From the NCBI RefSeq assembly GCF_021730615.1, contig NZ_JAJLMN010000001.1, positions 372,001 through 436,000 on the forward strand: DNA of 64,000 nt. The letters are read 5' to 3'. The number at the start of each line of letters is the position of its first letter. Position 1 is the stretch's first letter. The notes under the pieces are model-generated. The model was not told where the DNA came from and did no database searches. It saw nothing but the letters and a program-made list of their open reading frames with translations. This document shows, one piece after another, positions 20,953 through 31,062 of the stretch. The translations under genes and the position numbers were made by a program. Source of the DNA: Lichenibacterium dinghuense. Lineage in GTDB: Bacteria > Pseudomonadota > Alphaproteobacteria > Rhizobiales > Beijerinckiaceae.

Positions 20953-21933
20953 ATGAGCTGCGTCCCGTCCCCCGTCCCGCCCGCACCCCTCCCCGCCGAA
21001 GGCGTCGCCGTGCGCCGCGAGGCGGCGGTGGACTATCACGCGACGGCGCGCCTCGCCGCCGAGGCCTTCGCGGCAGCGGCCGGCCGCTTCACGCCCGAGG
21101 GCCTGCGCTGGCTATACGAGGACGGCTACGGGCAGGGCGCGACGGTGCTGGCCGCCTATGCGGGTGCGCGCAAGGTCGGGCAGGCCGCCCTGCTCCACCA
21201 GACGCTGACGGTCGACGGCCGCGGCGAGCCCGCGGCGGCGCTGGTCGACGTCTTCCTGCTCGAGTCCCACCGCTCCCTGCCCGCAGTGGTGGGGCTCTAC
21301 CGCGCCGTCGAGGCGGCCTGCCGGGAGCGCGGCCTGCGCTTCATCCTGTCCGTGCCGAACGCCATGGCGGCCGACGTCAACGCCCGCGTGCTGCGCCTGC
21401 GCGAGGTCGCCCGGCTCGACATCAGGATCGGCGTCGCCGGCCTGCCGGTGCCGGGCGTCCGCGTGGCGTCGCACCGCGCGGCGGATCTCGATCCGGGGCG
21501 GGCGCGCGAGCTCGTCGCCCCCTTCTGCGGCGGCCCGCAGGTGGGCCTCGGCTGGACGCCGGACGCGCTGTGGTCGCGGCTCGGCCGCCCGGGCGCGAAC
21601 TACGGGCTGCACGTGGGCGAGAACCTTCTCGCGGTGTCGGCCCCGCGCGCGGCGCGCGGCCTGCCCCACGCGCTGATCTGCGCGCTCCTGCCCCGTCCCG
21701 GCGCCGCGGTGAGCCGGCGCGACGTCAGCGCCGCCGTCGCGGCGGCCTGCCGCCTCCAGCGCCGCCCGTTCTTCGTCTACGCGGGGCTCAACGCCGCCGT
21801 GCCGCCGCCGGGCCTGCCCCTGCCCGCCCGCCTGCGCCCCTCGCCGATGGTTCTGCAGTTGCGCGACCTCAAGCGCGGCGCCCTGCCCGTGCCGATCGAA
21901 CGCTTTGAGACGCTCGACTTCGACTTCGCCTGA
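20953..21933 (+). CDS. GNAT-like acyltransferase of unknown substrate
   Basis: A 326-residue protein whose N-terminal half resembles the GNAT fold ([12 protein letters not shown]..., [47 protein letters not shown]). The C-terminal half is probably a second degenerate GNAT-like domain. I cannot name a substrate. ATG 20953 lies 78 bases after the GGDEF-EAL stop, so it may share that transcript. mutS follows in the same direction. Confidence 0.55.
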   Translation: MSCVPSPVPPAPLPAEGVAVRREAAVDYHATARLAAEAFAAAAGRFTPEGLRWLYEDGYGQGATVLAAYAGARKVGQAALLHQTLTVDGRGEPAAALVDVFLLESHRSLPAVVGLYRAVEAACRERGLRFILSVPNAMAADVNARVLRLREVARLDIRIGVAGLPVPGVRVASHRAADLDPGRARELVAPFCGGPQVGLGWTPDALWSRLGRPGANYGLHVGENLLAVSAPRAARGLPHALICALLPRPGAAVSRRDVSAAVAAACRLQRRPFFVYAGLNAAVPPPGLPLPARLRPSPMVLQLRDLKRGALPVPIERFETLDFDFA

Positions 21934-22013
21934 GGCCGGGGATCGTCAGGCCGCGGTGGACGGCCCCTCCGCCCGCCGTGCGTCCCCGCCCCGATCGCGG
22001 TATGGTAGCGCCC

Positions 22014-24800
<2,787 letters not shown>

Positions 24801-24807
24801 GGCGGCC

Positions 24808-25344
24808 ATGCGCCCCCGCCCCCACCTCGGCGCCGCGCTCCTGGCGGGGCTCTGCCTCGCGGGGCCGGCCGCCGCCGCGCCCTCCGCCGAGGTGCTCGAC
24901 TTCGGCACGATGACGGGGCGCCGCGCCCCCGCACCGCCGCCGGGCGCGGGCGGCACCGGCCTCGCCCCCGCGGTGCCGATGTCGCACCAGCGCTACATCG
25001 AGCGGACGGACGCGATCGAGGCCCGGCTCTGCCGCAGCTTCGGCCTGCACCTCCGGATCGTCCCCGGCCCCGGCGAGCCGGAGCCGCCCGCCGTGATCGT
25101 CCACGTCCTCCACCCGGCCTTCACGGCGCCGGACGGCGCGACCAGCGGCGAGGACGCCTTCGCGAGCGCCGTCGTGTTCGGGCAGACCCACGCCGGCTTC
25201 ACCTTCGACCACCCCTGGGAGATGCGGCCGGGCGAGTGGACCTTCGTGGTCTCGGCCGGCCGCACGGTGGTCGCGACCCAGCGGTTCCACGTGACCCTGC
25301 CGCCCGGCGCGCCGACCTCGGACTGCGACGGCGCGACCTCCTGA
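24808..25344 (+). CDS. Exported DUF3859 protein
   Basis: A 178-residue protein with a signal peptide (MRPRPHLGAALLAGLCLAGPAAAA). The mature part holds the DUF3859 pattern: YIERTDAIEARLCRSFGLHL, VIVHVLHPAFTAPDG and FTFDHPWEMRPGEWTFVV. It looks like a small beta-sandwich. Function is unknown. It starts 8 bases after mutS and is probably co-transcribed. Confidence 0.75.
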   Translation: MRPRPHLGAALLAGLCLAGPAAAAPSAEVLDFGTMTGRRAPAPPPGAGGTGLAPAVPMSHQRYIERTDAIEARLCRSFGLHLRIVPGPGEPEPPAVIVHVLHPAFTAPDGATSGEDAFASAVVFGQTHAGFTFDHPWEMRPGEWTFVVSAGRTVVATQRFHVTLPPGAPTSDCDGATS

Positions 25345-25421
25345 GCGGCGTCCCGCGCGGGGCTGGATCGCCGGCCGCCGGGCGGCTAGACAGCGCGACG
25401 TTCCAGAGAAGGATCTCAGCC

Positions 25422-25673
25422 TTGACCGTGCAGTTCCCCGACCGCCTGTCCGTCGATCCCAACAGCCCGCATTACGACGAGGCAATCCTGTCGCAGGACG
25501 TCGGCATCCGCTTCGACGGAAAGGAGAAGACCAACGTCGAGGAATATTGCATCAGCGAGGGCTGGATCAAAGTCGCCGCCGGCAACGCCAAGGACCGCTT
25601 CGGCCGGCCCATGACGATCAAGCTGCGCGGCGTGGTCGAGCCCTACATCCGCGGCGCCGAGGCGGATGCCTGA
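25422..25673 (+). CDS. DUF3297 family protein
   Basis: An 83-residue protein matching the DUF3297 pattern (PDRLSVDPNSPHYDEAIL, VGIRFDGKEKTNVEEYCISEGWI). It is cytosolic and of unknown function, common in proteobacteria. TTG 25422 is preceded by AGAAGGA at good distance; GTG 25428 is the alternative. No ATG exists near the conserved start. Confidence 0.85.
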   Translation: MTVQFPDRLSVDPNSPHYDEAILSQDVGIRFDGKEKTNVEEYCISEGWIKVAAGNAKDRFGRPMTIKLRGVVEPYIRGAEADA

Positions 25674-25679
25674 AGCCTG

Positions 25680-25919
25680 ACCCGGCTCGCCCAGCGACAG
25701 CGCCCGCGGGACGATCGCCTCTCCGCCCTCGATCTCGCCGCCCGGCCCTCCCCCCCACAGGCCGGCGTCGGGCCGGTTGAAGCGGCGCACGAGCAGCACC
25801 GCGCGGCCCCGCACCACCACGGCCAGCGCGGCGGCCGCCGGCCTCGCCGGCAGCACCCCGTCCGACACGGTCGATCTCCGGGTCCGGTCCGCGCGTTGAG
25901 GGGCGGCCGGAAGCAGCAT
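25680..25919 (-). pseudogene. Degenerate NUDIX hydrolase fragment
   Basis: On the minus strand the translation contains ALAVVVRGRAVLLVRR, then NRPDAGLWGGGPGGEIEGGE, which is the beginning of a NUDIX domain up to the G-x5-E of the NUDIX box. After that, the expected REUxEExG residues are replaced by SLGEPGQ and homology ends. No proper C-terminal half follows, since the DUF3297 gene lies there on the other strand. It looks like a truncated relic of a NUDIX hydrolase, probably cut by a past rearrangement. Confidence 0.65.
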
Positions 25920-26688
25920 GCCCCGGTTCGACACGACAGGCGAGCCGCCGATGGACATCGATCCCGCACCCCACCCGCTCGCCGGCCGCGTGGCCGCCGT
26001 CACCGGCGGGGCGCGCGGGATCGGGGCGGCCTGCGCGGCGCGGCTCGCCGCGGCCGGCGCCCGCGTGGCCGTGCTGGACCTGTCGCCGGGCGACCCGCCG
26101 CCGGACCGCTTCCAGCGCTGCGACGTGTCCGACGAGGCGGCGGTCGGGGCCGCCTTCGCGGCCGTGCGCGAAGCGCTCGGGCCGGTCAACCTCCTCGTCA
26201 ACGCCGCCGGCATCACGGTGCGCGCGCGCGCCCTCGACATGCGGGCGGCCGACTTCGGCCGGGTGATCGGGGTGAACCTGACCGGCACCTTCCTGTGCTG
26301 CCGCGAGGCGGCGCGGCAGATGGAGGGGCGCGGCGGCGCGATCGTCAACGTCGCATCCATCATGGGCTTTTCGGGCGGGCTGTTCCCCAACGTGGCCTAC
26401 AACACCAGCAAGGGCGGCGTGGTGAACCTGACGCGCGCGCTGGCCGTGGAGTGGGCGCCGCTGAACATCCGGGTCAACGCCGTCGCGCCCACCTATGTCG
26501 AGACCGACCTCACGCGCGGTCTCCTGGCCGACCCGGACGCCACGGCGCGCGTGCTCGACGCCATGCCAATGCGGCGCCTCGCCACTGCGAACGAGGTCGC
26601 CGAGGCCGTGCTGTTCCTGCTCTCGCCCGCCTCCGCCATGACGACGGGCCACACCCTGCCGGTGGACGGTGGCTTCCTCGCCGTCTGA
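25918..26688 (+). CDS. Short-chain dehydrogenase/reductase
   Basis: A 256-residue classical SDR with TGGARGIG, NAAG, catalytic Ser in NVASIMGFSG, and YNTSK as YxxxK. The ending TGHTLPVDGGFLAV is typical. It resembles polyol or gluconate-type dehydrogenases, but the substrate cannot be named. ATG 25918 is used; ATG 25951 is in frame and may be the true start. Its 3' end overlaps the UDG-family gene by 20 bases. Confidence 0.85.
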   Translation: MPRFDTTGEPPMDIDPAPHPLAGRVAAVTGGARGIGAACAARLAAAGARVAVLDLSPGDPPPDRFQRCDVSDEAAVGAAFAAVREALGPVNLLVNAAGITVRARALDMRAADFGRVIGVNLTGTFLCCREAARQMEGRGGAIVNVASIMGFSGGLFPNVAYNTSKGGVVNLTRALAVEWAPLNIRVNAVAPTYVETDLTRGLLADPDATARVLDAMPMRRLATANEVAEAVLFLLSPASAMTTGHTLPVDGGFLAV

Positions 26689-27328
26689 CCCGCCCGCGCT
26701 GCCCGAGCGGCTCCGCGGCACCCTGGCGGACCCGGCCGTGCTCCTCGCCCGCGCCGCGATGCGCGACGCGCCGCACGTCGCCGCGCTCGGCCGCTTCGTC
26801 GACGCCCTCCGGGCCCGCTACGCCGCGGTGCCCGATGTCGACCCCGCGGACGGCGGCGCCGAGGCCCGCCTCCTGCTGCTGCTGGAGACGCCCGGCCCCG
26901 GCGCCGAGCCGCTGCGCTTCGTGAGCCGCGACAACCCCACCGGCACGGCCGCCAACATCCGCCGCTTCACCGCCGAGGCCGGCATCGCGCGGGCCGACAC
27001 GGTGATCTGGAACGCCGTGCCCTGGGTCATCCACGCCGCGGGCGCCCGCAACCGCGCGCCGCGGCGGGGCGAGGTCGCGGCAGGCATCGCCGAGCTGCCG
27101 GGCTTCCTGGCGCTGCTGCCCCGCCTCGCCGTCGCGGTGCTGGCGGGGCGCGTCGCGGCCGGCGCGCGGCCGATCCTGGAGGCGGCCCGGCCCGGCCTGC
27201 CCGTGCTGGAGATGCCGCATCCGAGCCCCACCATCGTCTGCACGAGCCCGGCCATCCCGACCCGCATCCGGGCGGCGCTGGCCGAGGCCGCGACGCTGCT
27301 GGGCAGAAGCCCCGCGGGGCGGCCCTGA
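26669..27328 (+). CDS. Uracil-DNA glycosylase family protein
   Basis: A 219-residue protein of the UDG superfamily, with the LLLLLETPGPGAEP segment near the N-terminus, TVIWNAVPW in the middle and HPSPTIVC near the end, which corresponds to the conserved His motif that grips the uracil. The substrate spectrum is uncertain. It begins at GTG 26669 inside the end of the SDR gene, so translation is probably coupled. Confidence 0.75.
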   Translation: MASSPSDPPALPERLRGTLADPAVLLARAAMRDAPHVAALGRFVDALRARYAAVPDVDPADGGAEARLLLLLETPGPGAEPLRFVSRDNPTGTAANIRRFTAEAGIARADTVIWNAVPWVIHAAGARNRAPRRGEVAAGIAELPGFLALLPRLAVAVLAGRVAAGARPILEAARPGLPVLEMPHPSPTIVCTSPAIPTRIRAALAEAATLLGRSPAGRP

Positions 27329-27398
27329 CACCGCCCCGCAGCGAAGAATTTACCATCACGGGTGCAAGATCGAGGCGGACCAAGGAGGCCGTCCGGTC

Positions 27399-28433
27399 AT
27401 GGCAGCGCAGATCCTGATCGCCGACGACGACGAGATCGCGCGCGACGTGATGGCGGCCGTGCTCAGCGACCGCGGCCACGCCGTGACGGTGGCGGAGGAC
27501 GGCGCGCTGGCCCTGGCCACGCTGCGCCGCGCGCGCTTCGACGTGGCGGTGCTCGACTACCATCTGCCCTTCGTGGACGGCGCCACGGCGGCGCGGCGCA
27601 TCTGCGCGGACGGCGGCCCCGCGGCCCACACAAGATTCATCGGCGTCACGGCTGACCCCGGCGGGCTGGAATTGCGCGACGCCGAGGGCATCGTCTTCGA
27701 CGCCATCGTGCAGAAGCCGCTGAACCTGCCCGCCTTCGTCGACGCCGTCGAGGGCTGCCTGTCCGAACTGCGCCGCGCCGCGGCGGAGCGCGAGGTGCTG
27801 GAGGCGTGGCGGAGCCACGGCTTCGAGCGGCGCCCGCGCGCGCGCTTCGCCGCCGAGCCGTCGCACGACAACCGGCTCCGGCTCGGGCGCGCCTTCGACC
27901 TGTCGCGGCCGGGCAACCCGGACGTGGTGCTGCTGACCGAGGACCTGCGGCTCGGCGAGATCGCCGAACTGCGCACGACCGGCAACCTGTTCGCCCTGCC
28001 CATGGTGGACGTGGCGGGGCGCTGGGGCCGGCTCGCGGATGCCAGCTTCGACGTCGAGGACCGGGCGGCCTGGGACGAGGTCGCCAGCGTGGCCCAGGGC
28101 TTCGCGGCGCGGCGCGCGCAGCTCGCCACGCGTTTCCTGGGGGCGGCGTCGCTGTCGGACCAGCTCCTGGCCTACATCTTCGTCTCGGGACGCGACCTCG
28201 TGCCCCTCGACCTCGACGCCGATGAGTGGACGCCGACCTATCCGGGCTTCTTCCCCGTGCGCCGCGTGCGCGACGTGGCCGAGAAGCTGGTCCACCACGG
28301 GATGCTGCTGCGGGAAAGCCTGGACGAGGACCAGATCTTCGCGCCGCCGCGCTTCACGCTCACCGCCTCGGCGCTGTCCAGCCTCACGGGGGCGATGCCG
28401 GCCGTGGCGCCGCCTCGCCGCGCCAGGCGCTGA
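27399..28433 (+). CDS. Response regulator with REC domain and uncharacterised C-terminal domain
   Basis: A 344-residue protein. Residues 1-120 are a complete receiver domain: acidic pocket DDDE (9-12), phospho-acceptor Asp53 in VLDYHLP, Thr84 and Lys106. The remaining 220 residues match no output family I recognise; there is no HTH, GGDEF, HD or kinase pattern. It contains a few family-like phrases (LAYIFVSGRDLVPLDLDADEW, YPGFFPVRRVRDVAEKL). No histidine kinase lies nearby. ATG 27399 follows AAGGAGG. Confidence 0.75.
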   Translation: MAAQILIADDDEIARDVMAAVLSDRGHAVTVAEDGALALATLRRARFDVAVLDYHLPFVDGATAARRICADGGPAAHTRFIGVTADPGGLELRDAEGIVFDAIVQKPLNLPAFVDAVEGCLSELRRAAAEREVLEAWRSHGFERRPRARFAAEPSHDNRLRLGRAFDLSRPGNPDVVLLTEDLRLGEIAELRTTGNLFALPMVDVAGRWGRLADASFDVEDRAAWDEVASVAQGFAARRAQLATRFLGAASLSDQLLAYIFVSGRDLVPLDLDADEWTPTYPGFFPVRRVRDVAEKLVHHGMLLRESLDEDQIFAPPRFTLTASALSSLTGAMPAVAPPRRARR

Positions 28434-28439
28434 GCCCCC

Positions 28440-28479
28440 GAACGAGAAAAGCCGCGGGACCCTCACGGGCGCCGCGGCT
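28440..28479 (-). terminator. Intrinsic terminator, minus strand (possibly bidirectional)
   Basis: Stem AGCCGCGG (28450-28457) with CCGCGGCT (28472-28479), with an inner stem CCC/GGG around a TCAC loop. Read on the minus strand it is followed by TTTTCTCGTT, a typical intrinsic terminator. On the plus strand it lies 16 bases after the REC-protein stop but has no T-run. Confidence 0.75.
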
Positions 28480-28535
28480 CATATCAGGCTCCGAAGAGCG
28501 AAAGCATTGTCAGCCGTTGTGCGGCCCAGAACTCG

Positions 28536-28595
28536 TTACGCGGACTTCACCGAAGAGAAGACCAGAGCCCCACACAGCGTGAAACAATGAGACAC
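28536..28595 (-). CDS. Candidate 19-residue peptide with an extreme Shine-Dalgarno
   Basis: GTG 28593-28595 begins a 19-codon ORF (MSHCFTLCGALVFSSVKSA) ending at TAA 28536-28538. Seven bases before the GTG ends the core of AAGGAGGTGATC (28598-28609), which is a perfect 12-base complement of the 16S rRNA 3' end. A good sigma-70 type promoter lies about 40 bases upstream and an intrinsic terminator about 60 bases downstream, so the unit is about 180 bases. It might be a leader peptide, a tiny membrane peptide or a regulatory RNA. No family is recognised. Confidence 0.5.
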   Translation of the reverse strand: MSHCFTLCGALVFSSVKSA

Positions 28596-28631
28596 TAGAT
28601 CACCTCCTTCCGTTTGGTTGACGATGACCAG

Positions 28632-28659
28632 AGGATACACGGGTTTCTGCCTTTGGCAA
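28632..28659 (-). promoter_or_regulatory. Promoter for the minus-strand small unit
   Basis: On the minus strand TTGCCA (28654-28659) and TATCCT (28632-28637) are separated by 16 bases, a good match to a housekeeping-sigma promoter. Transcription would start near 28625, about 16 bases before the long Shine-Dalgarno and about 30 before the GTG at 28595. Confidence 0.55.
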
Positions 28660-28739
28660 GCGACCCGAGGGGAGACAAAGTGCCCGATCGGCGTCGCGCT
28701 CCAGCAGGGTTGAAATGCGGTGAACGCCGTCCGTCCGCA

Positions 28740-29198
28740 TCACAGGAAGGTGAGCTGCCCGCTCGGCGCCGCCGTGATGGCCGGGGCGGGGCGCGCCTTG
28801 GCCTTCTCGGCCACGGGGACTCGCACGCGCGGCTTGCGCGCCGCGGCGGTGGACTTCGGCCCGGCGGCGATGCGCGCCTTGGCCTTGTCGCGCGCCTTGG
28901 CTTCCTCCGAGTTCGGGTCGTCGCTCAGCCACTTGCCGCGCTTGATGACCTCGTTGACGCGGCCCTGGTTGACGCCGACCTTGAAGGCGATCTCCTGCTG
29001 GGTCATGCCGGTCGTGCCGTGCAGCTCCAGGATGCGTCGCGCGAGCTCCGGCGTCATCTTCTGCCCGGTGAGGCGACGGGCCGGCGCCACGGCGGAGCGG
29101 CGGGCGCGGTCGCGCTCCTTGAGGCTTGCCAGGATGGCCAGCGCCATCGACATCCCCTGCTCGCGCAGCGCGTCCTCGAATTCCCTCAGCGTCGCCAT
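28740..29198 (-). CDS. Small HTH DNA-binding protein with basic C-terminal tail
   Basis: A 152-residue protein. The middle contains a helix-turn-helix (GMTQQEIAFKVGVNQGRVNEVIKRGKW, about residues 63-89). The C-terminal tail is rich in Lys, Arg, Ala and Pro (KARDKAKARIAAG, RKPRVRVPV), as in DNA-binding proteins with disordered tails. Family is not recognised. ATG 29198 is preferred over an upstream in-frame ATG 29255. Two DnaA boxes lie about 60-80 bases upstream, between it and the divergent radical SAM gene. Confidence 0.7.
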   Translation of the reverse strand: MATLREFEDALREQGMSMALAILASLKERDRARRSAVAPARRLTGQKMTPELARRILELHGTTGMTQQEIAFKVGVNQGRVNEVIKRGKWLSDDPNSEEAKARDKAKARIAAGPKSTAAARKPRVRVPVAEKAKARPAPAITAAPSGQLTFL

Positions 29199-29259
29199 GG
29201 CGTGACCTCGTCCGCTCCGTTGGGGACAAGCTAGCGGCGTTCCCTTTCTGTTCAAGGGT

Positions 29260-29279
29260 TTTCCACAGGTTATCCACAG
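29260..29279. promoter_or_regulatory. Two tandem DnaA boxes
   Basis: TTATCCACA at 29271-29279 is a perfect DnaA box. TTTTCCACA at 29260-29268 differs by one base and lies 11 bases away in the same orientation, on the same helical face. They sit in the shared region between the HTH gene and the SPL-like gene, so DnaA may repress or activate either. Confidence 0.65.
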
Positions 29280-29425
29280 GAACGAATCGGGACCGGGCTT
29301 GCCCTCCGGACCGAAGCGATCCCAGCGCGGTCGTGCGGTGGCAGGCCGGTCGCCGCCTCCGGGACTGGCGCGCGGGCGCGCCCTGGACCATCTGAGCCGG
29401 ACGCCCCGCCGAGTCCGTCCCAGCC

Positions 29426-30493
29426 ATGTCCGACCTCCGGTCTCTGCTCGCCGTCGACACGATCTATCTCGAGCCGGCCGTCGAGGGCTTCCCGCGCGGG
29501 CGCGAGATCCTGGCCCGCTTCCCCGACGCGCGACGCGTGCCGGTCGAGTCGCACTGGCGCATCCCCGAGCTCCACGGCAACGCGGGGCTGGCGGAGGACT
29601 GGCTGCGCACTAAGCGCACCACGCTGGTGCTCGGCGTGAAGAAGGGCATGGCCATGCGCCCCAACGGCCGCAGCGCCGACTTCATCGCGCCCTCGACCTC
29701 GAACGGCTGCGCCATGGCCTGCGCCTACTGCTACGTGCCGCGCCGCAAGGGCTACGCCAACCCGATCTCGCTCTTCGTGAACTGCGACGAGGTGTGTTCG
29801 GCGATCGCGCGCCACGCGAAGAAGCTCGGAGCCAAGCCCGAGCCGAACCAGATCGACCCCGCCGACTGGGTCTACGACGTCGGCGAGAACGGCGACCTGT
29901 CGGTCGACGCGCTGCTCAGCGACAACGTGCGCGACCTCGTGGCGATGTTCGCGGCCACGCCGCACGCCAAGGGCTCCTTCGCCACCAAGGCTGTGAACCG
30001 CGACCTGCTCGGCTACGACCCGCGCGGCAAGACGCGCGTGCGCTTCTCGCTGATGCCCGAGCGCGTCGCGAAGGTCGTCGACGTGCGCACGAGCCCGATG
30101 GCGGAGCGCATCGCCGCGATCGACGACTTCGTGCGCGCCGGTTACGAGGTCCACGCCAACTTCTCGCCCGTGATCCTGTACCCCGGCTGGGAGGCCGACT
30201 ACCGCGCTCTGTTCGAGGCCGTGGACGCCGCGCTGTCCGCACCCGCGAAGCGCCAGCTCCGGGCCGAGATCATCATGCTCACCCACAATGCCGCGCTGCA
30301 CGAGGTGAACCTGCGGTGGCACCCCAAGGCCGAGGACTGGCTCTGGACGCCCGACATCCAGGAAACCAAGACCAGCGAGGGCGGCGGCGTGAACCTCAGA
30401 TACCGCACCGGCTGGAAAGGCCGCTGGCTCGCGCGCTTCCGGGCGCTGCTGGCGGAGGTCATGCCCTACTGCGGCGTGCGCTACGCCTTCTGA
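29426..30493 (+). CDS. Spore photoproduct lyase-family radical SAM protein
   Basis: A 355-residue radical SAM enzyme with the C-x3-C-x2-C cluster in NGCAMACAYCYVPRRKGYANP (Cys95, 99, 102). The overall pattern (HGNAG, KRTTLVLG, FATKAVN, RFSLMPE, ANFSPVILYPGW) matches the SPL family, which repairs the thymine spore photoproduct in Bacillus. Alphaproteobacteria do not sporulate, so its real substrate here is unknown; DNA photolesion repair is an inference. The stop codon lies inside the left arm of a hairpin (30491-30530). Confidence 0.85.
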   Translation: MSDLRSLLAVDTIYLEPAVEGFPRGREILARFPDARRVPVESHWRIPELHGNAGLAEDWLRTKRTTLVLGVKKGMAMRPNGRSADFIAPSTSNGCAMACAYCYVPRRKGYANPISLFVNCDEVCSAIARHAKKLGAKPEPNQIDPADWVYDVGENGDLSVDALLSDNVRDLVAMFAATPHAKGSFATKAVNRDLLGYDPRGKTRVRFSLMPERVAKVVDVRTSPMAERIAAIDDFVRAGYEVHANFSPVILYPGWEADYRALFEAVDAALSAPAKRQLRAEIIMLTHNAALHEVNLRWHPKAEDWLWTPDIQETKTSEGGGVNLRYRTGWKGRWLARFRALLAEVMPYCGVRYAF

Positions 30494-30530
30494 TACGGCA
30501 TCCGGCCGAACAGGCCGAGGTGCCGTATCA
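30491..30530. repeat. Palindromic hairpin element overlapping the SPL-like stop
   Basis: Perfect 10-base arms TGATACGGCA (30491-30500) and TGCCGTATCA (30521-30530) enclose a second stem CGGCC/GGCCG around GAACA. The left arm includes the TGA stop. The element resembles REP-type intergenic palindromes of Hyphomicrobiales and could end or stabilise the transcript. Confidence 0.6.
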
Positions 30531-30628
30531 CCAGCCCGCGCGGCGCATGAGCGAAGCCGAAATCCGCATCCCGAAGGGATCGAACGGATTGCGAATGACG
30601 CCCGGCGAGCCGCGGGGCATGCCGTCGC

Positions 30629-30654
30629 GGAACCGACTCTGACCGAAAGGCGTC
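30629..30654 (+). promoter_or_regulatory. Candidate EcfG-type (general stress) promoter
   Basis: GGAAC (30629-30633), 17 bases, CGTC (30651-30654). The known EcfG consensus in this order is GGAAC, 16-17 bases, CGTT; only the last base differs. It would drive the DUF2934 gene at 30708 with a leader of about 45 bases. DUF2934 genes are often in the general stress regulon. Confidence 0.45.
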
Positions 30655-30707
30655 CAAAAACGGGCGGCGCCTCCGTCGGATCCGCGCCGCCTCCGGAGTC
30701 GGACAGC

Positions 30708-30968
30708 ATGGACAACAGGGACGAGGCCGCGGTCAGGGCCCGCGCCTATCAGCTTTGGGTGGAGAGCGGCTACGCCGACGGCTACCAGGACCAGCACTGG
30801 CGGCAGGCCGAGCGCGAGGTCGCCGAGCGCGCGGCGACGGGCGAGGGGGAGGCGCGGGCCGAAGCTGCGCCCGACGACCGCGCCGGACACCGGCCACAGT
30901 CCCACAGCGACGGCATGAGCTCGCACCCCTCGGTGCTCGACCCCGCCCCGAGCCGCCAGCGGGCCTGA
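30708..30968 (+). CDS. DUF2934 protein
   Basis: An 86-residue acidic, hydrophilic protein. The N-terminal segment AAVRARAYQLWVESGYADGYQDQHWRQAE follows the DUF2934 pattern (RAYxLWexxGxpxGxxxxhWxxAE). The rest is low complexity. Such genes are frequent in Hyphomicrobiales near stress genes; function is unknown. A candidate EcfG promoter lies upstream. Confidence 0.8.
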   Translation: MDNRDEAAVRARAYQLWVESGYADGYQDQHWRQAEREVAERAATGEGEARAEAAPDDRAGHRPQSHSDGMSSHPSVLDPAPSRQRA

Positions 30969-31062
30969 CGGAACGGGCGCTCCGTCGCCGTCGTGCAACC
31001 CGCGTCGCGCCGCGGGCGTCGACCCCGGGATCGCGCAAGCAGCGACGACCGCGGAGTGCCCC

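Noticed and set aside
28598-28609. 16S rRNA 3' end fragment (GATCACCTCCTT on the plus strand)
   Set aside because: Only 12 bases match and the flanks do not; it is better explained as a Shine-Dalgarno on the minus strand.
28600-28740. 46-codon ORF whose ATG overlaps the HTH stop (TGATG) and whose stop lies in the strong Shine-Dalgarno
   Set aside because: The overlap is suggestive, but there is no Shine-Dalgarno, no family and the promoter of the 19-residue unit lies inside it.
29260-29279. Chromosomal replication origin
   Set aside because: Only two DnaA boxes, no AT-rich unwinding element and no origin genes nearby.
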